A DNA stretch of 64,000 bases from Algibacter sp045066735 (GCF_045066735.1 NZ_JBISHH010000007.1:124001-188000), one strand, 5' to 3'; positions 52,457 through 61,808 are shown, counted from the stretch's first letter. The notes: generated from the sequence alone by a model not told the origin. Translations and numbers: made by a program.

Positions 52457-54841
52457 TTAAGCACTATATTTTTTCTTTCTAAAGTAATTAAAGCTAAATC
52501 CAAATATAGCTAACAAAACCAGTGGCAATGCGATGTTAATAAGTTGCCATTGCGTTTTTTCTGCTGTAATTTTTTGTTTGTTTAAAAATGCGACAGCAAT
52601 TTCTTTAGATCTAATGTTTATAAGTCCGTTATCATCGAGTAAATAATTTACTGTATTCAGTAAAAATTCTTTGTTACCGTAATTTTTTCCCGTCCATCGA
52701 TCGAAACCTAATTCTTGCGGTATATTTTTAACCACATCGTTTTTAATAATATCGCCATCTGCAATAACAACAACTTTTGTAGTCTTGCTTTTATCTTTGT
52801 TTTCAGAGAGCTCAAATGGTTTGATTCTATTGCTGTAAACTGACGGAAACTTACCTTCTAGTAAAACGGCTAAAACTTGTTTTCCTGAGTTAAATTCTGC
52901 CGGATTTTGTTCTTGTGTTACCACGTCTAAACTTATTTTTCGTGGTGTGCCTTCTAATCTTGTTAACGGAGCTGTTTCTAATAGAATGGTTTTTTGTACG
53001 CCATTTTTAAGCGTGTCTATTTGGTTTGCAAAATCGAATTTTACCAAGTCTAAATTGTTTACAACAGGATGGTTGCTGCTTGAGTTACCGAATGGTGAAT
53101 ATGGCCAACGTAAATTTTGAAATTGCGATTGGCTACCTTCTCCAATTGCCAATGTAATGGGCGCAGAGTATAGTGAGGCAACCATTACTGGGTTTATTCG
53201 GATACCATATTTAAAGAAGAAGTCGGTTAAGTTTACATCACGCTGAACGGCATAGTTTGTACCTGAAGCATTGTATAAACTATCTTTTTCAATAGCAACA
53301 GCATCTATAAGCCATAGGCTTTTTCCTCCTTGCATGGTGTATTGGTCTAACACAAATTTTTCCGGTTCTGTAAAAGCTTCTGTTGGTTTAGCCGAAATTA
53401 TTAAATCGAAATTATTTAATTCGTTTAAAGTCTTTTGAGGTTGTTTAGCAACACTATCTAGAGTAAAAGGAGCAATTAAATAATATTCCCCTAGTTTTTT
53501 TACAAAATCTGCGATGTATTTATCTTCTAGTTGTTGGTTTCCTTTTAAAATGGCTATTTTTTTACTTTTAGGATTGGTAAGTTTTCTAAAACCATCCGCG
53601 AAAGCGTATTCTAAATGCTGAACTGAGTTGCTTACCAATTCTTCTTGGTTGGTACCAATTTTATTTTTAATTAAAGGTATAGTTACTGTTAGGTTGTTAT
53701 AGCTCGCTAATGCCCACGGAAAAATAATAGCTTGTGTTGAGGCGCCATTTTCTTGAACACTCATTTGCATGGGTGTTAAACCGCGCTGAGTAAGCTGTTC
53801 TATTATAATATCACGATTGGCGGCATCTGCCAATGGATTGAAAAAATTAAAAATTATGTTGGGGTTTTCGGCTTCAAACTCTTCAAGTAATTGTTTGGTT
53901 TCAGTTTGTAGACGTCTGAATTCTGAAGGGAAGTTTTCACCTTCTAAGAAAATATCAATTATTAATGGAGATTCAACATCTTTAATAATGTCTAAACTCG
54001 CTGCGCTTAATGTATAACGAGAATCTTCGGTTAAATCAAAACGTTTATGTATTCCGTTACCAGCACTATTCAGAATAAATAAACCAACAAAAAGACTAAC
54101 AATTTGTATCCAATATTTTTTCTGTAACGCTTCGTTTCTAATCCCTTTTACCGTTAAAAACATAAAAAAACTTGTAATACTTAAAAAATATAAAACATCG
54201 CGAGTATCTAAAACGCCACGGCTCATGCTTTTGTAGTGGGAACTCATACCGAATTGATCTATAACATTACTAGAAGCAAAATCGGCAATACCTTCAAAAC
54301 CAATGTAAAACAGAAAACATAAAAAAACGGAACTTATAAATGCTACAATTTGATTGTCGGTAAAAGTAGATGTGAAAATACCAATGGCTGTATAAGAAGC
54401 AACTAAAAAGAGTAATCCAAAATAAGAGCCAAGCGTGCTGCCAATATCTAAGTTGCCAATAGGGTTTCCTAATTGGTTTATGGTGTAAGCATAGAGTAGT
54501 GTTGGCGCAAGTGCTATTAAAATTAGAATGATGGCTCCAAGATATTTACCTAATACCACACGGGTAAGTGAAATAGGTTTGGTTAGTAAAAGCTCTAAGG
54601 TGCCTTGTTTTTTTTCGTCGGAAAAACTCCGCATAGTTACCGCTGGAATTAGGAATATTAAAATCCATGGTGTTAGGAGAAAGAAAGGTGACAAATTGGA
54701 GAATCCGTAATCTAAAATATTAAAATCACCTTTAAATACCCATAAGAATAGTCCGTTTAGCAATAGAAAAATGGCAATGACTAAATAGCCAATGGGTGAT
54801 GCGAAAAATGTATTTATTTCTTTTTTTAGTATGGCGAGCAT
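52457..54841 (-). CDS. GldF-GldG fusion: gliding ABC transporter permease plus auxiliary protein
   Basis: A single 794-residue frame. Residues 1-237 are the ABC-2 type permease GldF: starts MLAILKKEINTFFASPIGYL, has MRSFSDEKKQGTLELLLTKP and six hydrophobic segments. From about residue 241 the GldG-like part begins with a membrane helix (244-258), then KRFDLTEDSRYTLS, a long periplasmic region, and a C-terminal membrane helix (about 770-788). In Flavobacterium johnsoniae gldF and gldG are separate (about 240 and 560 residues). The junction (FLTVKGIRNEALQKKYW) has no Met, stop or frameshift. GldA, the ATPase, is not in the window. Confidence 0.88.
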   Translation of the reverse strand: MLAILKKEINTFFASPIGYLVIAIFLLLNGLFLWVFKGDFNILDYGFSNLSPFFLLTPWILIFLIPAVTMRSFSDEKKQGTLELLLTKPISLTRVVLGKYLGAIILILIALAPTLLYAYTINQLGNPIGNLDIGSTLGSYFGLLFLVASYTAIGIFTSTFTDNQIVAFISSVFLCFLFYIGFEGIADFASSNVIDQFGMSSHYKSMSRGVLDTRDVLYFLSITSFFMFLTVKGIRNEALQKKYWIQIVSLFVGLFILNSAGNGIHKRFDLTEDSRYTLSAASLDIIKDVESPLIIDIFLEGENFPSEFRRLQTETKQLLEEFEAENPNIIFNFFNPLADAANRDIIIEQLTQRGLTPMQMSVQENGASTQAIIFPWALASYNNLTVTIPLIKNKIGTNQEELVSNSVQHLEYAFADGFRKLTNPKSKKIAILKGNQQLEDKYIADFVKKLGEYYLIAPFTLDSVAKQPQKTLNELNNFDLIISAKPTEAFTEPEKFVLDQYTMQGGKSLWLIDAVAIEKDSLYNASGTNYAVQRDVNLTDFFFKYGIRINPVMVASLYSAPITLAIGEGSQSQFQNLRWPYSPFGNSSSNHPVVNNLDLVKFDFANQIDTLKNGVQKTILLETAPLTRLEGTPRKISLDVVTQEQNPAEFNSGKQVLAVLLEGKFPSVYSNRIKPFELSENKDKSKTTKVVVIADGDIIKNDVVKNIPQELGFDRWTGKNYGNKEFLLNTVNYLLDDNGLINIRSKEIAVAFLNKQKITAEKTQWQLINIALPLVLLAIFGFSFNYFRKKKYSA
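53595..53606 (-). repeat. Recurrent motif CGCTTTCGCGGA (copy 3)
   Basis: On the minus strand, within the gldF-gldG coding region; identical to the copies at 17277-17288 and 35670-35681. Confidence 0.5.
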
Positions 54842-54900
54842 ATGTTTTACAAATGTAGTCGCAATTATAAATTATTGCTTTTTATTATTAAATGTTAGTT

Positions 54901-55197
54901 TCAATCTAATGTTTCTAACCTATCCAAACTCCAAGCTTCTGGTCTAGCTCTAAAGAGTGGTTTTAGAGTTTTCCAAAGAGCTTTAAATTCTTTAGATTTT
55001 CGATATTCTTGCAACTGGGCATCACTTTCCCAATAACTGTAAGTGAAAAGTATAGTTGGATCGGTTTTATCTCGATATAGTTCTAGAAAAGTACAGCCGT
55101 TAGAGTCCCTAATTCTAGTTTTGTTGTTTTCAAAACTTTCCAAAAAGACGTCAACATTCTGTCTATAAAAACCCATTTTAACAATTCGAACTAACAT
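54901..55197 (-). CDS. Antibiotic biosynthesis monooxygenase (ABM) domain protein
   Basis: A 98-residue ferredoxin-fold protein of the ABM/quinol monooxygenase type: MLVRIVKMGFYRQNVDVFL, then GCTFLELYRDKTDPTILFTYSYWE and LQEYRKSKEFKALW. Many such proteins are small oxygenases or detoxifying proteins; the substrate is unknown. It starts 53 bp after the SAM-hydrolase family gene on the same strand and may be co-transcribed with it. Confidence 0.8.
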   Translation of the reverse strand: MLVRIVKMGFYRQNVDVFLESFENNKTRIRDSNGCTFLELYRDKTDPTILFTYSYWESDAQLQEYRKSKEFKALWKTLKPLFRARPEAWSLDRLETLD

Positions 55198-55250
55198 ATT
55201 TTATTGTTTTGGTTATTCCAAAAGAGATTGTATTCAAAAGTTTTATTTTT

Positions 55251-56129
55251 TTAAATACGCCCATCTAGCGCTATTTGGCTTTTTGCAATAATAGAAGCCG
55301 TACTGAAATTAACACTTACTGCATCCATAATACCCAAACCTAATAAGGTAGATGCACTACCAACTGTAGACGGATTACTTTTAAAAACTGAAATTTCTAA
55401 AAACCCGCCAGAATTAAAAACGACTAATTTTCTCCCTTCATCTTGACGTTTTTCAGCAGGAATTTCAAAATTTACAATATCGCTATATTTTAGATGTATT
55501 TTTTTGAATTTGTAATTTCGAGCCGATATTTCAAAATCTCGACCTTTCTGTATACTTTCAAAAAAGCTCCGTTTTATATTCGTTACAACATTACCATAGT
55601 TATCTATATATATAATACTGCCTACAATTTGAGTTTTATCGTCATTAACAAAAGGTTCTATATTTTTAATAGGCTTAATACTATTTATGTTTTTTCCAAC
55701 CACATCTAAAGTTCCGCCACGAGCAATATGGCATGCTACTTTTACAAATACATCTAGCACAGGGAAACTCGTTTGTATTTTATCGTGAATATTAATTTCA
55801 ACAATTTTTTCAGGCACAATTTCCGAGCAAATCATACTCATAATACCATTGTTGGCACAAATAAAATAATGGCCATCTAATTTAACAGCAATATGCTTGT
55901 TTTCCGGGTTAATTTCCGAGTCAATACCAATAATATGTATAGTGCCTTCAGGGAAACTACTATAGGCATTTTGTATAATATATGCCGCTTCAGGAATACT
56001 AAATGGAGATACATTATGCGAGATATCAACAATATTAACATCGGGCAGCTCACTATAAATAGCACCTTTGGTTGCGCCAGTAAAGTGGTCTTTTAGGCCA
56101 AAGTCTGATGTTAATGTTATTATTGCCAT
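55251..56129 (-). CDS. SAM hydroxide adenosyltransferase (DUF62) family protein
   Basis: A 292-residue protein of the DUF62 family, which hydrolyses S-adenosylmethionine to adenosine and methionine; fluorinases and chlorinases are relatives. N-terminal TLTSDFGLKDHFTGATKG and IHIIGIDSEIN are typical, and the C-terminal domain begins around NNYGNVVTNIKRSF-like sequence (IYIDNYGNVVTNI). I see no reason to call it a halogenase. It diverges from phoH. The cellular role of DUF62 enzymes is unclear. Confidence 0.86.
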   Translation of the reverse strand: MAIITLTSDFGLKDHFTGATKGAIYSELPDVNIVDISHNVSPFSIPEAAYIIQNAYSSFPEGTIHIIGIDSEINPENKHIAVKLDGHYFICANNGIMSMICSEIVPEKIVEINIHDKIQTSFPVLDVFVKVACHIARGGTLDVVGKNINSIKPIKNIEPFVNDDKTQIVGSIIYIDNYGNVVTNIKRSFFESIQKGRDFEISARNYKFKKIHLKYSDIVNFEIPAEKRQDEGRKLVVFNSGGFLEISVFKSNPSTVGSASTLLGLGIMDAVSVNFSTASIIAKSQIALDGRI

Positions 56130-56158
56130 GAACGAAATTGTTGATATGTTTTTAGCGT

Positions 56159-56185
56159 TTTGTCGTCTAAAATTACGTATTTTTG
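56159..56185 (+). promoter_or_regulatory. Candidate promoter of phoH
   Basis: TTTG (56159-56162), 15 bp, TATTTTTG (56178-56185). The spacer is on the short side. It leaves a leader of about 105 bases before the phoH start. Confidence 0.5.
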
Positions 56186-56298
56186 AGTTGAACGCTTACG
56201 AGATACAAACCTACATAAATTTTTGTTTTCGTTTTTATATTTTAAATGAAAATTGAGAGGTTTTAATATCAAAATTTAATAAAATTAAAACAACGCCT

Positions 56299-57252
56299 TT
56301 GAATGAAATCATTATTGAATTAGAAGAAATTACGCCTAAAGAATTTTTTGGCGCACAAAATGTAAATATTGAACTTTTAAAAAAGTACTTTCCTAAATTA
56401 AAAATTGTAGCGCGTGGCAACCAAATTAAAGCTTTTGGAGAAGAAGAGCTTTTAGATGAATTCGATCGCAGGCTTACCATGCTCCTAAAGCATTTTGCGA
56501 AGTATAACAAGCTAGATGAAAACGTTATAGAGCGCGTATTAACTAGCCAAAGTAGCGACGATTATATTGCATCTGCCAAAGGAGGTGAGGTTATTGTGCA
56601 TGGTGTAGGCGGCAAGCTTATAAAAGCCCAAACGGCCAACCAACGTAAATTGGTGGAGCTTATGCATAAAAACGATATGGTTTTTGCTATTGGTCCAGCC
56701 GGAACAGGTAAAACCTATACAGGTGTTGCTCTTGCTGTGCAAGCACTTAAAAACAGAGAAGTAAAACGTATTATTTTAACACGTCCAGCAGTAGAAGCTG
56801 GTGAGAATTTAGGTTTTTTGCCTGGGGATTTAAAAGAAAAGTTAGACCCGTACATGCAACCACTTTACGATGCACTTCGAGATATGATTCCTGCAGAGAA
56901 ATTAGCACAGTATATTGAAAATGGGACTATACAAATTGCTCCGTTAGCCTTTATGCGCGGTAGAACTCTAGATAATGCTTTTGTTATTTTAGATGAAGGG
57001 CAGAACACTACACATGCCCAAATGAAAATGTTTTTAACCCGTATGGGTAAGCATGCAAAGTTTTTATTAACCGGAGATCCTGGGCAAATAGATTTACCAC
57101 GACGTACTATTTCTGGTTTAAAAGAAGCGCTTCTAATTTTGAAAAATGTAGAAGGTGTTGGTATGATTTTTCTAGATGATAAAGATGTTGTTCGTCACAA
57201 GCTCGTTAAAAAAGTAATTGAAGCTTACAAAAGTATCGAGAATATAGATTAA
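56299..57252 (+). CDS. phoH: PhoH family ATPase
   Basis: A 317-residue cytoplasmic ATPase. Walker A GPAGTGKT (132-139), Walker B VILDEGQN and the following TTHAQMKMFLTRMG are typical of PhoH/YbeZ. The ~125 N-terminal residues include an RNA-binding-like region. In other bacteria YbeZ acts with the RNase YbeY in RNA maturation; ybeY is not in this window. A terminator lies about 55 bp downstream. Confidence 0.93.
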   Translation: MNEIIIELEEITPKEFFGAQNVNIELLKKYFPKLKIVARGNQIKAFGEEELLDEFDRRLTMLLKHFAKYNKLDENVIERVLTSQSSDDYIASAKGGEVIVHGVGGKLIKAQTANQRKLVELMHKNDMVFAIGPAGTGKTYTGVALAVQALKNREVKRIILTRPAVEAGENLGFLPGDLKEKLDPYMQPLYDALRDMIPAEKLAQYIENGTIQIAPLAFMRGRTLDNAFVILDEGQNTTHAQMKMFLTRMGKHAKFLLTGDPGQIDLPRRTISGLKEALLILKNVEGVGMIFLDDKDVVRHKLVKKVIEAYKSIENID

Positions 57253-57306
57253 TAAATCGATAAAGGTATAAAGTAGCAACTCAAGCTACTTGAAGATTAG
57301 ATATAG

Positions 57307-57331
57307 AGCCAGTTTTTTAACTGGCTTTTTT
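57307..57331 (+). terminator. Terminator after phoH
   Basis: AGCCAGTT (57307-57314) pairs with AACTGGCT (57319-57326) around TTTT, followed by five T residues. Confidence 0.82.
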
Positions 57332-57472
57332 ATTAAGCTTTTTTTATAACGTATTGATGTACTGTTTTTAACGAAAAAGCATCCTATAATTCTATAAATA
57401 TTACCCATAATCTTGTAACTTTTTTTGGCCTATGTTTTAGAAATTTGCATATAATTAAAAAAGAAATACATT

Positions 57473-57982
57473 ATGAAAAAATTATTTTTAGTAGCAGTTT
57501 TATTCGGTTTTAATTCAGTTTTTGCACAAGAAGATGTGGAATTTACTTCAGATAATTCATGGTTAAAGGCCGGAATAACAACAGGAATACCAGTAGGAGA
57601 TACAAGTGATGCATCATCCTTTTCGTTAGGTTTAGATTTAAGAGGTCAATATTTAATTAATCCCAACATTGGAATTGGAGTAGCCTCCGGTTATAATCAC
57701 TTTTTTGGTGAAGATAATGTTGATGATTTTGGAGTGATTCCTGCAGCAGGTTTCTTTCGTTATTACTTTACGCCAAACGGTTTGTTTCTAGGAACAGATG
57801 TTGGATATGGTTTTTTAACTAATGTTGAAAATAATGATGGCGGATTGTATGTTAACCCTCAAATTGGTTATCACAATAAAGATTGGAATTTCTATGCTTA
57901 TTATCAAAATACATTTGCAGAATACGATGTGGATGTTCAAAATGTTGGAGTAGGCGTTACCTATAATATCAGATTTAAATAA
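57473..57982 (+). CDS. Small outer-membrane beta-barrel protein
   Basis: A 169-residue protein with signal peptide (1-18, SVFA). It has eight-strand barrel character (porin/OmpA-like fold): GLDLRGQYLINPNIGIGVASGY-type alternating strands, aromatic girdles (FFRYYFTP, WNFYAYYQN) and a C-terminal VGVTYNIRFK. No function can be assigned. It is a single-gene unit with a terminator after it. Confidence 0.75.
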   Translation: MKKLFLVAVLFGFNSVFAQEDVEFTSDNSWLKAGITTGIPVGDTSDASSFSLGLDLRGQYLINPNIGIGVASGYNHFFGEDNVDDFGVIPAAGFFRYYFTPNGLFLGTDVGYGFLTNVENNDGGLYVNPQIGYHNKDWNFYAYYQNTFAEYDVDVQNVGVGVTYNIRFK

Positions 57983-58007
57983 ATATTAGGATTATTGAGT
58001 AATACTT

Positions 58008-58038
58008 AAAAGGAGAAATGTAAATTTCTCCTTTTTTT
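58008..58038 (+). terminator. Terminator after the small barrel gene
   Basis: AAAAGGAGAAAT (58008-58019) pairs with ATTTCTCCTTTT (58024-58035) around GTAA, then T residues. Confidence 0.87.
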
Positions 58039-58045
58039 ATTTAGA

Positions 58046-58077
58046 TTTGTTTGGCGATAGTAAACAAATTACATTTG
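58046..58077 (+). promoter_or_regulatory. Promoter of purC
   Basis: TTTG at 58046-58049 (20 bp) or 58050-58053 (16 bp) upstream of TACATTTG (58070-58077), matching the Bacteroidota consensus. The start codon is 26 bp downstream of the -7 element. Confidence 0.72.
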
Positions 58078-58102
58078 CAAAACAAACAACAGTCTACTTC
58101 TA

Positions 58103-59047
58103 ATGAACACAATTACTGATACTAATTTCAAGTTTCCGGGACAAAAAAGTCTTTATAAAGGAAAAGTAAGAGCCGTATATAACATAAATGATAACGAGTT
58201 AGTTATGGTTGCTACCGATCGTTTATCTGCTTTTGATGTTGTTATGCCAAAAGGTATTCCTTACAAAGGGCAAATATTAAACCAAATCGCAACAAAAATG
58301 ATGGATGCCACTAAGGATATTGTTCCTAATTGGTTAACAGCAACACCAGACCCGAATGTAGCCGTTGGGCATTTATGCGAGCCTTTTAAAGTAGAAATGG
58401 TAATTCGTGGTTATATGTCTGGTCATGCAGCACGTGAATATAAAGCTGGAAAACGCATGCTTTGTGGTGTTGTTATGCCAGAAGGAATGAAGGAAAATGA
58501 TAAATTTCCTAACCCTATAATTACGCCAGCAACAAAGGCTGAAATGGGCGACCATGATGAAGATATTTCTCGTGAAGATATTTTAATACGTGGTATTGTT
58601 TCCGAAGAAGATTATGTAGTTTTAGAAGATTATACTCGAAAATTATTTCAGCGCGGAACAGAAATAGCAGCGTCTCGCGGATTAATTTTAGTAGATACAA
58701 AATATGAATTCGGAAAAACTAAAGAAGGAAAGATTGTCTTAATTGACGAAATTCATACACCAGACTCTTCTCGTTATTTTTATGCCGATGGTTATCAAGA
58801 ACGTCAAGAAAAAGGAGAAGCACAGAAACAACTTTCTAAGGAATTTGTACGCCAGTGGTTAATTGCTAATGATTTTCAAGGATTAGAAGGACAAACGGTA
58901 CCTTTTATGAGTGATGAATATATTCAATCCGTATCCGACCGATATATTGAACTTTATGAAAATATCACAGGTGAAACTTTTGTGAAAGCCGATGTGTCTA
59001 ACATTCAGGAACGAATAGAAGCTAATGTTTTGGCTTATTTGAAATAG
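58103..59047 (+). CDS. purC: Phosphoribosylaminoimidazolesuccinocarboxamide synthase
   Basis: A 314-residue purine biosynthesis enzyme (SAICAR synthase): CAIR plus aspartate plus ATP to SAICAR. Motifs include YKGKVRAVYNI (glycine-rich loop), VATDRLSAFDVVMP, VVIRGY-like VEMVIRGYMSGHAAREYK and IDEIHTPDSSRY. The length fits the longer, yeast-like form rather than the ~240-residue E. coli form. No other pur gene is adjacent. Confidence 0.94.
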   Translation: MNTITDTNFKFPGQKSLYKGKVRAVYNINDNELVMVATDRLSAFDVVMPKGIPYKGQILNQIATKMMDATKDIVPNWLTATPDPNVAVGHLCEPFKVEMVIRGYMSGHAAREYKAGKRMLCGVVMPEGMKENDKFPNPIITPATKAEMGDHDEDISREDILIRGIVSEEDYVVLEDYTRKLFQRGTEIAASRGLILVDTKYEFGKTKEGKIVLIDEIHTPDSSRYFYADGYQERQEKGEAQKQLSKEFVRQWLIANDFQGLEGQTVPFMSDEYIQSVSDRYIELYENITGETFVKADVSNIQERIEANVLAYLK

Positions 59048-59115
59048 AATTTTTCTGCCCTAGGAAATAAAATTCTTTTTAGTAATTATTAATATTAATT
59101 TAAATTTGAGTTATA

Positions 59116-60267
59116 ATGAGTAAAAAGGTTTTTGTGTCAGGTTGTTTCGATATGCTGCATAGTGGGCATATAGCATTTTTTAAAGAAGCTGCTAGCTATG
59201 GTGATTTGTATGTTGGAATAGGCTCTGATGCAACAGTTGAAGAATTAAAAGGTCGTCAAACTATAAACTCTGAGCAAGAAAGAATTTATATGATCAATTC
59301 TATTCGATATGTTAAAGAGGCTTTTGTGAATACAGGTTCTGGTATTTTGGATTTTAAAGATGATCTTATTAAATTAAAACCAGATTACTTTATTGTAAAT
59401 GAAGATGGCTTTTCTCCAGCAAAACAAGAGCTCTGCAATAGCTTAGGTATTGAATTAAAATTATTGGAAAGAATACCAGACGCAGGATTACCAGAACGTT
59501 CTACAACAGCTATACGATCTGCAGGAAATTGTACCTTGCCTTATAGAATAGATTTGGCAGGAACTTGGATTGATCAGCCTTATGTTTCAAAATATGGATC
59601 AGGTTGGGCAATAACCTTATCATTAGAACCTGTAATTGAGTATAACGAAAGATGCGGAATGTCTACATCTACTCGAAATGCTGCAAAAAAAATATGGCCG
59701 TATTATTTACCTATGGAAAAACCAGAAAAACTGGCAGAAATCCTTTTTAAATTTGAAAATACTCCGGGATCAACCATGATTTCTGGTGCACAAGATGCAA
59801 TTGGGATTTGCATGCCCGGTTTGGTAAGGCATCAATATGATAATGCTTATTGGCCAATTAAATTTGAGTCTATTCACACCGAATCTACTTTATCATGGCT
59901 GGAAGATCATCTTTATATGGCATTATTGTGGCCTAGAGAACCAGGTCTTGATTTGCTAAAGGTTACTCATATAAATGAGAAGAATGTAAAGGAGCTTTCT
60001 ACTGCTGCGGATGAAGTTTGGGATGCCATTCAACATATGGATTTAAAAAAGTTTTCTGAGGGGTTTATGAAATCGTTTAACGCGCAAACCAAAATGTTTC
60101 CTGCTATGGTAAACGATAGAGTAAATGCTGAAATTGAAAAGTACAAAGATAAAGCTCTCGCTTGGAAATTAGCAGGAGCTGGAGGAGGTGGCTATTTAAT
60201 TTTAGTTTCAGACAAGCCAATCGAAGGTGCAATGCGAATCAATATAAGAAGAAAAGAAGTTTTGTAA
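59116..60267 (+). CDS. Cytidylyltransferase-GHMP kinase-like fusion protein
   Basis: A 383-residue two-domain protein. Residues 1-135 are a nucleotidyltransferase of the cytidylyltransferase fold: GCFDMLHSGH (9-18) with the HxGH motif and PERSTTAIRS (126-135). Residues 140-383 resemble a compact GHMP kinase: RIDLAGTWID (144-153), GMSTSTR (181-187) in place of the usual GxGSSxA loop, SGAQD (223-227) and AGAGGGGY (353-360). Only ~25 residues separate the first two kinase motifs, fewer than usual. It could activate a sugar or polyol by phosphorylation and nucleotidyl transfer, as HldE does with a different kinase fold; the substrate is unknown. Confidence 0.78.
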   Translation: MSKKVFVSGCFDMLHSGHIAFFKEAASYGDLYVGIGSDATVEELKGRQTINSEQERIYMINSIRYVKEAFVNTGSGILDFKDDLIKLKPDYFIVNEDGFSPAKQELCNSLGIELKLLERIPDAGLPERSTTAIRSAGNCTLPYRIDLAGTWIDQPYVSKYGSGWAITLSLEPVIEYNERCGMSTSTRNAAKKIWPYYLPMEKPEKLAEILFKFENTPGSTMISGAQDAIGICMPGLVRHQYDNAYWPIKFESIHTESTLSWLEDHLYMALLWPREPGLDLLKVTHINEKNVKELSTAADEVWDAIQHMDLKKFSEGFMKSFNAQTKMFPAMVNDRVNAEIEKYKDKALAWKLAGAGGGGYLILVSDKPIEGAMRINIRRKEVL

Positions 60268-60310
60268 TTCTTGTTAATCTTTATAACTGTACTTAGAACG
60301 CATATTAGTA

Positions 60311-60341
60311 AAAAGGGGTTAAACATAAGTTTAACCTTTTT
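60311..60341. terminator. Bidirectional terminator between convergent genes
   Basis: TTAAAC (60319-60324) pairs with GTTTAA (60329-60334), extended by GG/CC and G-U pairs, with A-run before and T-run after. It serves the fusion gene and the convergent HAD gene. Confidence 0.65.
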
Positions 60342-60353
60342 CTTTTAAATTAA

Positions 60354-61001
60354 TTACAACAAATCGATTAAATCTAGCGGGTGATTTAATATGTGGCTCG
60401 CTCCATGATCAATCAATTCTTTTTTATCTCTAAATCCCCAAGATACACCAACAGCTAACATGTTTGCGTTATTTGCTGTTTGTATGTCTATACCGGTGTC
60501 ACCAACAAAAATTGTTTCTTCGGGTAGTACATTTAGCGTTTTACATATTTCTAATGCTACTACCGGATTGGGTTTTTTATGCGCTTCAATCTTCAGCCCG
60601 AAAACAGGTTCAAAATAGTCTGGCAGCAATGCTAATACTATTTTTTTAGTAAGTACATCTGCTTTGTTTGAAAAAACGCTTATTTTTAGTTGTTTCGATT
60701 TTAAACTATCTAAAAGTTTAATAATACCGCTGTAAGGCTGCGTTTTGGTTGTGCATTGCTCACTATAAATAGTCATCATGGTGTTAAGGCAATTATCTGT
60801 TTCTAAATCACTTCGGTGATTTTTTGGTAAGGCATTAATCACCAAACTTTTTATTCCGCTACCAACAAGGTTTTTATAGGTGTTATAAGTGTGAGTAGGA
60901 TAATTGTGATTTAGTAGAACGGTATTCATGGCGTCTGCTATATCTTCTATAGAATTAACTAATGTGCCATCCAAATCAAAAATAACTGCTTTATATGTCA
61001 T
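60354..61001 (-). CDS. HAD family hydrolase, phosphoglycolate phosphatase-like
   Basis: A 215-residue HAD phosphatase with nucleophile motif DLDGTL (9-14), motif II VFSNK, a conserved Lys (KKPNPVVALEICK) and motif IV VGDTGIDIQTA. The four-helix cap (about 16-80) is of the Gph type. Phosphoglycolate or a similar small phosphate ester is the likely substrate, not proven. It precedes no partner gene; the carbonic anhydrase gene lies 21 bp upstream on the same strand. Confidence 0.88.
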   Translation of the reverse strand: MTYKAVIFDLDGTLVNSIEDIADAMNTVLLNHNYPTHTYNTYKNLVGSGIKSLVINALPKNHRSDLETDNCLNTMMTIYSEQCTTKTQPYSGIIKLLDSLKSKQLKISVFSNKADVLTKKIVLALLPDYFEPVFGLKIEAHKKPNPVVALEICKTLNVLPEETIFVGDTGIDIQTANNANMLAVGVSWGFRDKKELIDHGASHILNHPLDLIDLL

Positions 61002-61022
61002 CTAACTTAAAAAATGAAAAGG

Positions 61023-61808
61023 TTAATAATTCAATTTAACTTTACGATCGTTTAGGGGTTGCTCATTTCTATAATTGTTAATGGGCATATTATTTCTTAG
61101 TTTTAAAACTTCTTTTTCCGATAGTATAAAAGGTTGTTTAAAAACGAACCAGTTTACACCTTCGGTGCATGGTGGCGTAGTTAAAGATCCGCCATAAGAA
61201 TAATAGTTTTTATCTTCCAAAAATAAACTAGATAAATCTATTTTTTGATGAATAGCTTTAGTTTCTCCATTATTAATGGGTAGGAAGCTTTCAAAAAACT
61301 CAAATAATTGACTGTCATCACCTTCTTCTCCCATTATTCCCAAAACAGCAATATGCCCCGATTTACTAATGTGCACTAGATGCATTTCTATGGGGTAAAT
61401 AACACCATTTATTTTATGTTCTGATGGTTCATGGAAATGAATTTGTTTTAAGTAAAAGTTTTCATTTTTGTAATTTATCGAGTCTCCAGCTTCAAAATCA
61501 AACTGCACAGAATGGCCGTTGTTTATTACTTTACTAATATGTGTAGATGGTGTGTAAAGTATTTTTAAATCTCCTTTTGTTGCCGTCGAGTCGGCATCTT
61601 TATTAATAATATTTATTGGAGATTGGTGTTTGCCGTTACAATCTGAGTTTTTTTCAACCTCAATCCAATGTTCTGGAGAAGTTTCACCTGCATAACTCCA
61701 ATGAGAGTTTTCATGTGTTTCGTTGGAATGCTTCGTGTTATCGTGATCTTTGCAGGATAGTAAAAATGTTGTTAATACTATTAAAGGTAAAAAGGTTTTA
61801 ATTTTCAT
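61023..61808 (-). CDS. Alpha-class carbonic anhydrase lipoprotein
   Basis: A 261-residue protein with lipobox LLSC (Cys19) and a His/Asp-rich linker (21-36). The alpha-carbonic anhydrase domain follows: HWSYAGETSPEHW, KHQSPINI, zinc ligands His124, His126 (HFHEPSEH) and His143 (EMHLVH), and SLTTPPCTEGVNW near the end. The His spacing (2 and 17) is that of bacterial alpha enzymes. It hydrates CO2 in the periplasm or at the outer membrane. It is likely co-transcribed with the HAD gene 21 bp downstream. Confidence 0.93.
   Translation of the reverse strand: MKIKTFLPLIVLTTFLLSCKDHDNTKHSNETHENSHWSYAGETSPEHWIEVEKNSDCNGKHQSPINIINKDADSTATKGDLKILYTPSTHISKVINNGHSVQFDFEAGDSINYKNENFYLKQIHFHEPSEHKINGVIYPIEMHLVHISKSGHIAVLGIMGEEGDDSQLFEFFESFLPINNGETKAIHQKIDLSSLFLEDKNYYSYGGSLTTPPCTEGVNWFVFKQPFILSEKEVLKLRNNMPINNYRNEQPLNDRKVKLNY

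Noticed and set aside
55251..56129. Fluorinase or chlorinase
   Set aside because: The family is right, but most DUF62 members hydrolyse SAM with water, and I see no biosynthetic neighbours of a halometabolite pathway.
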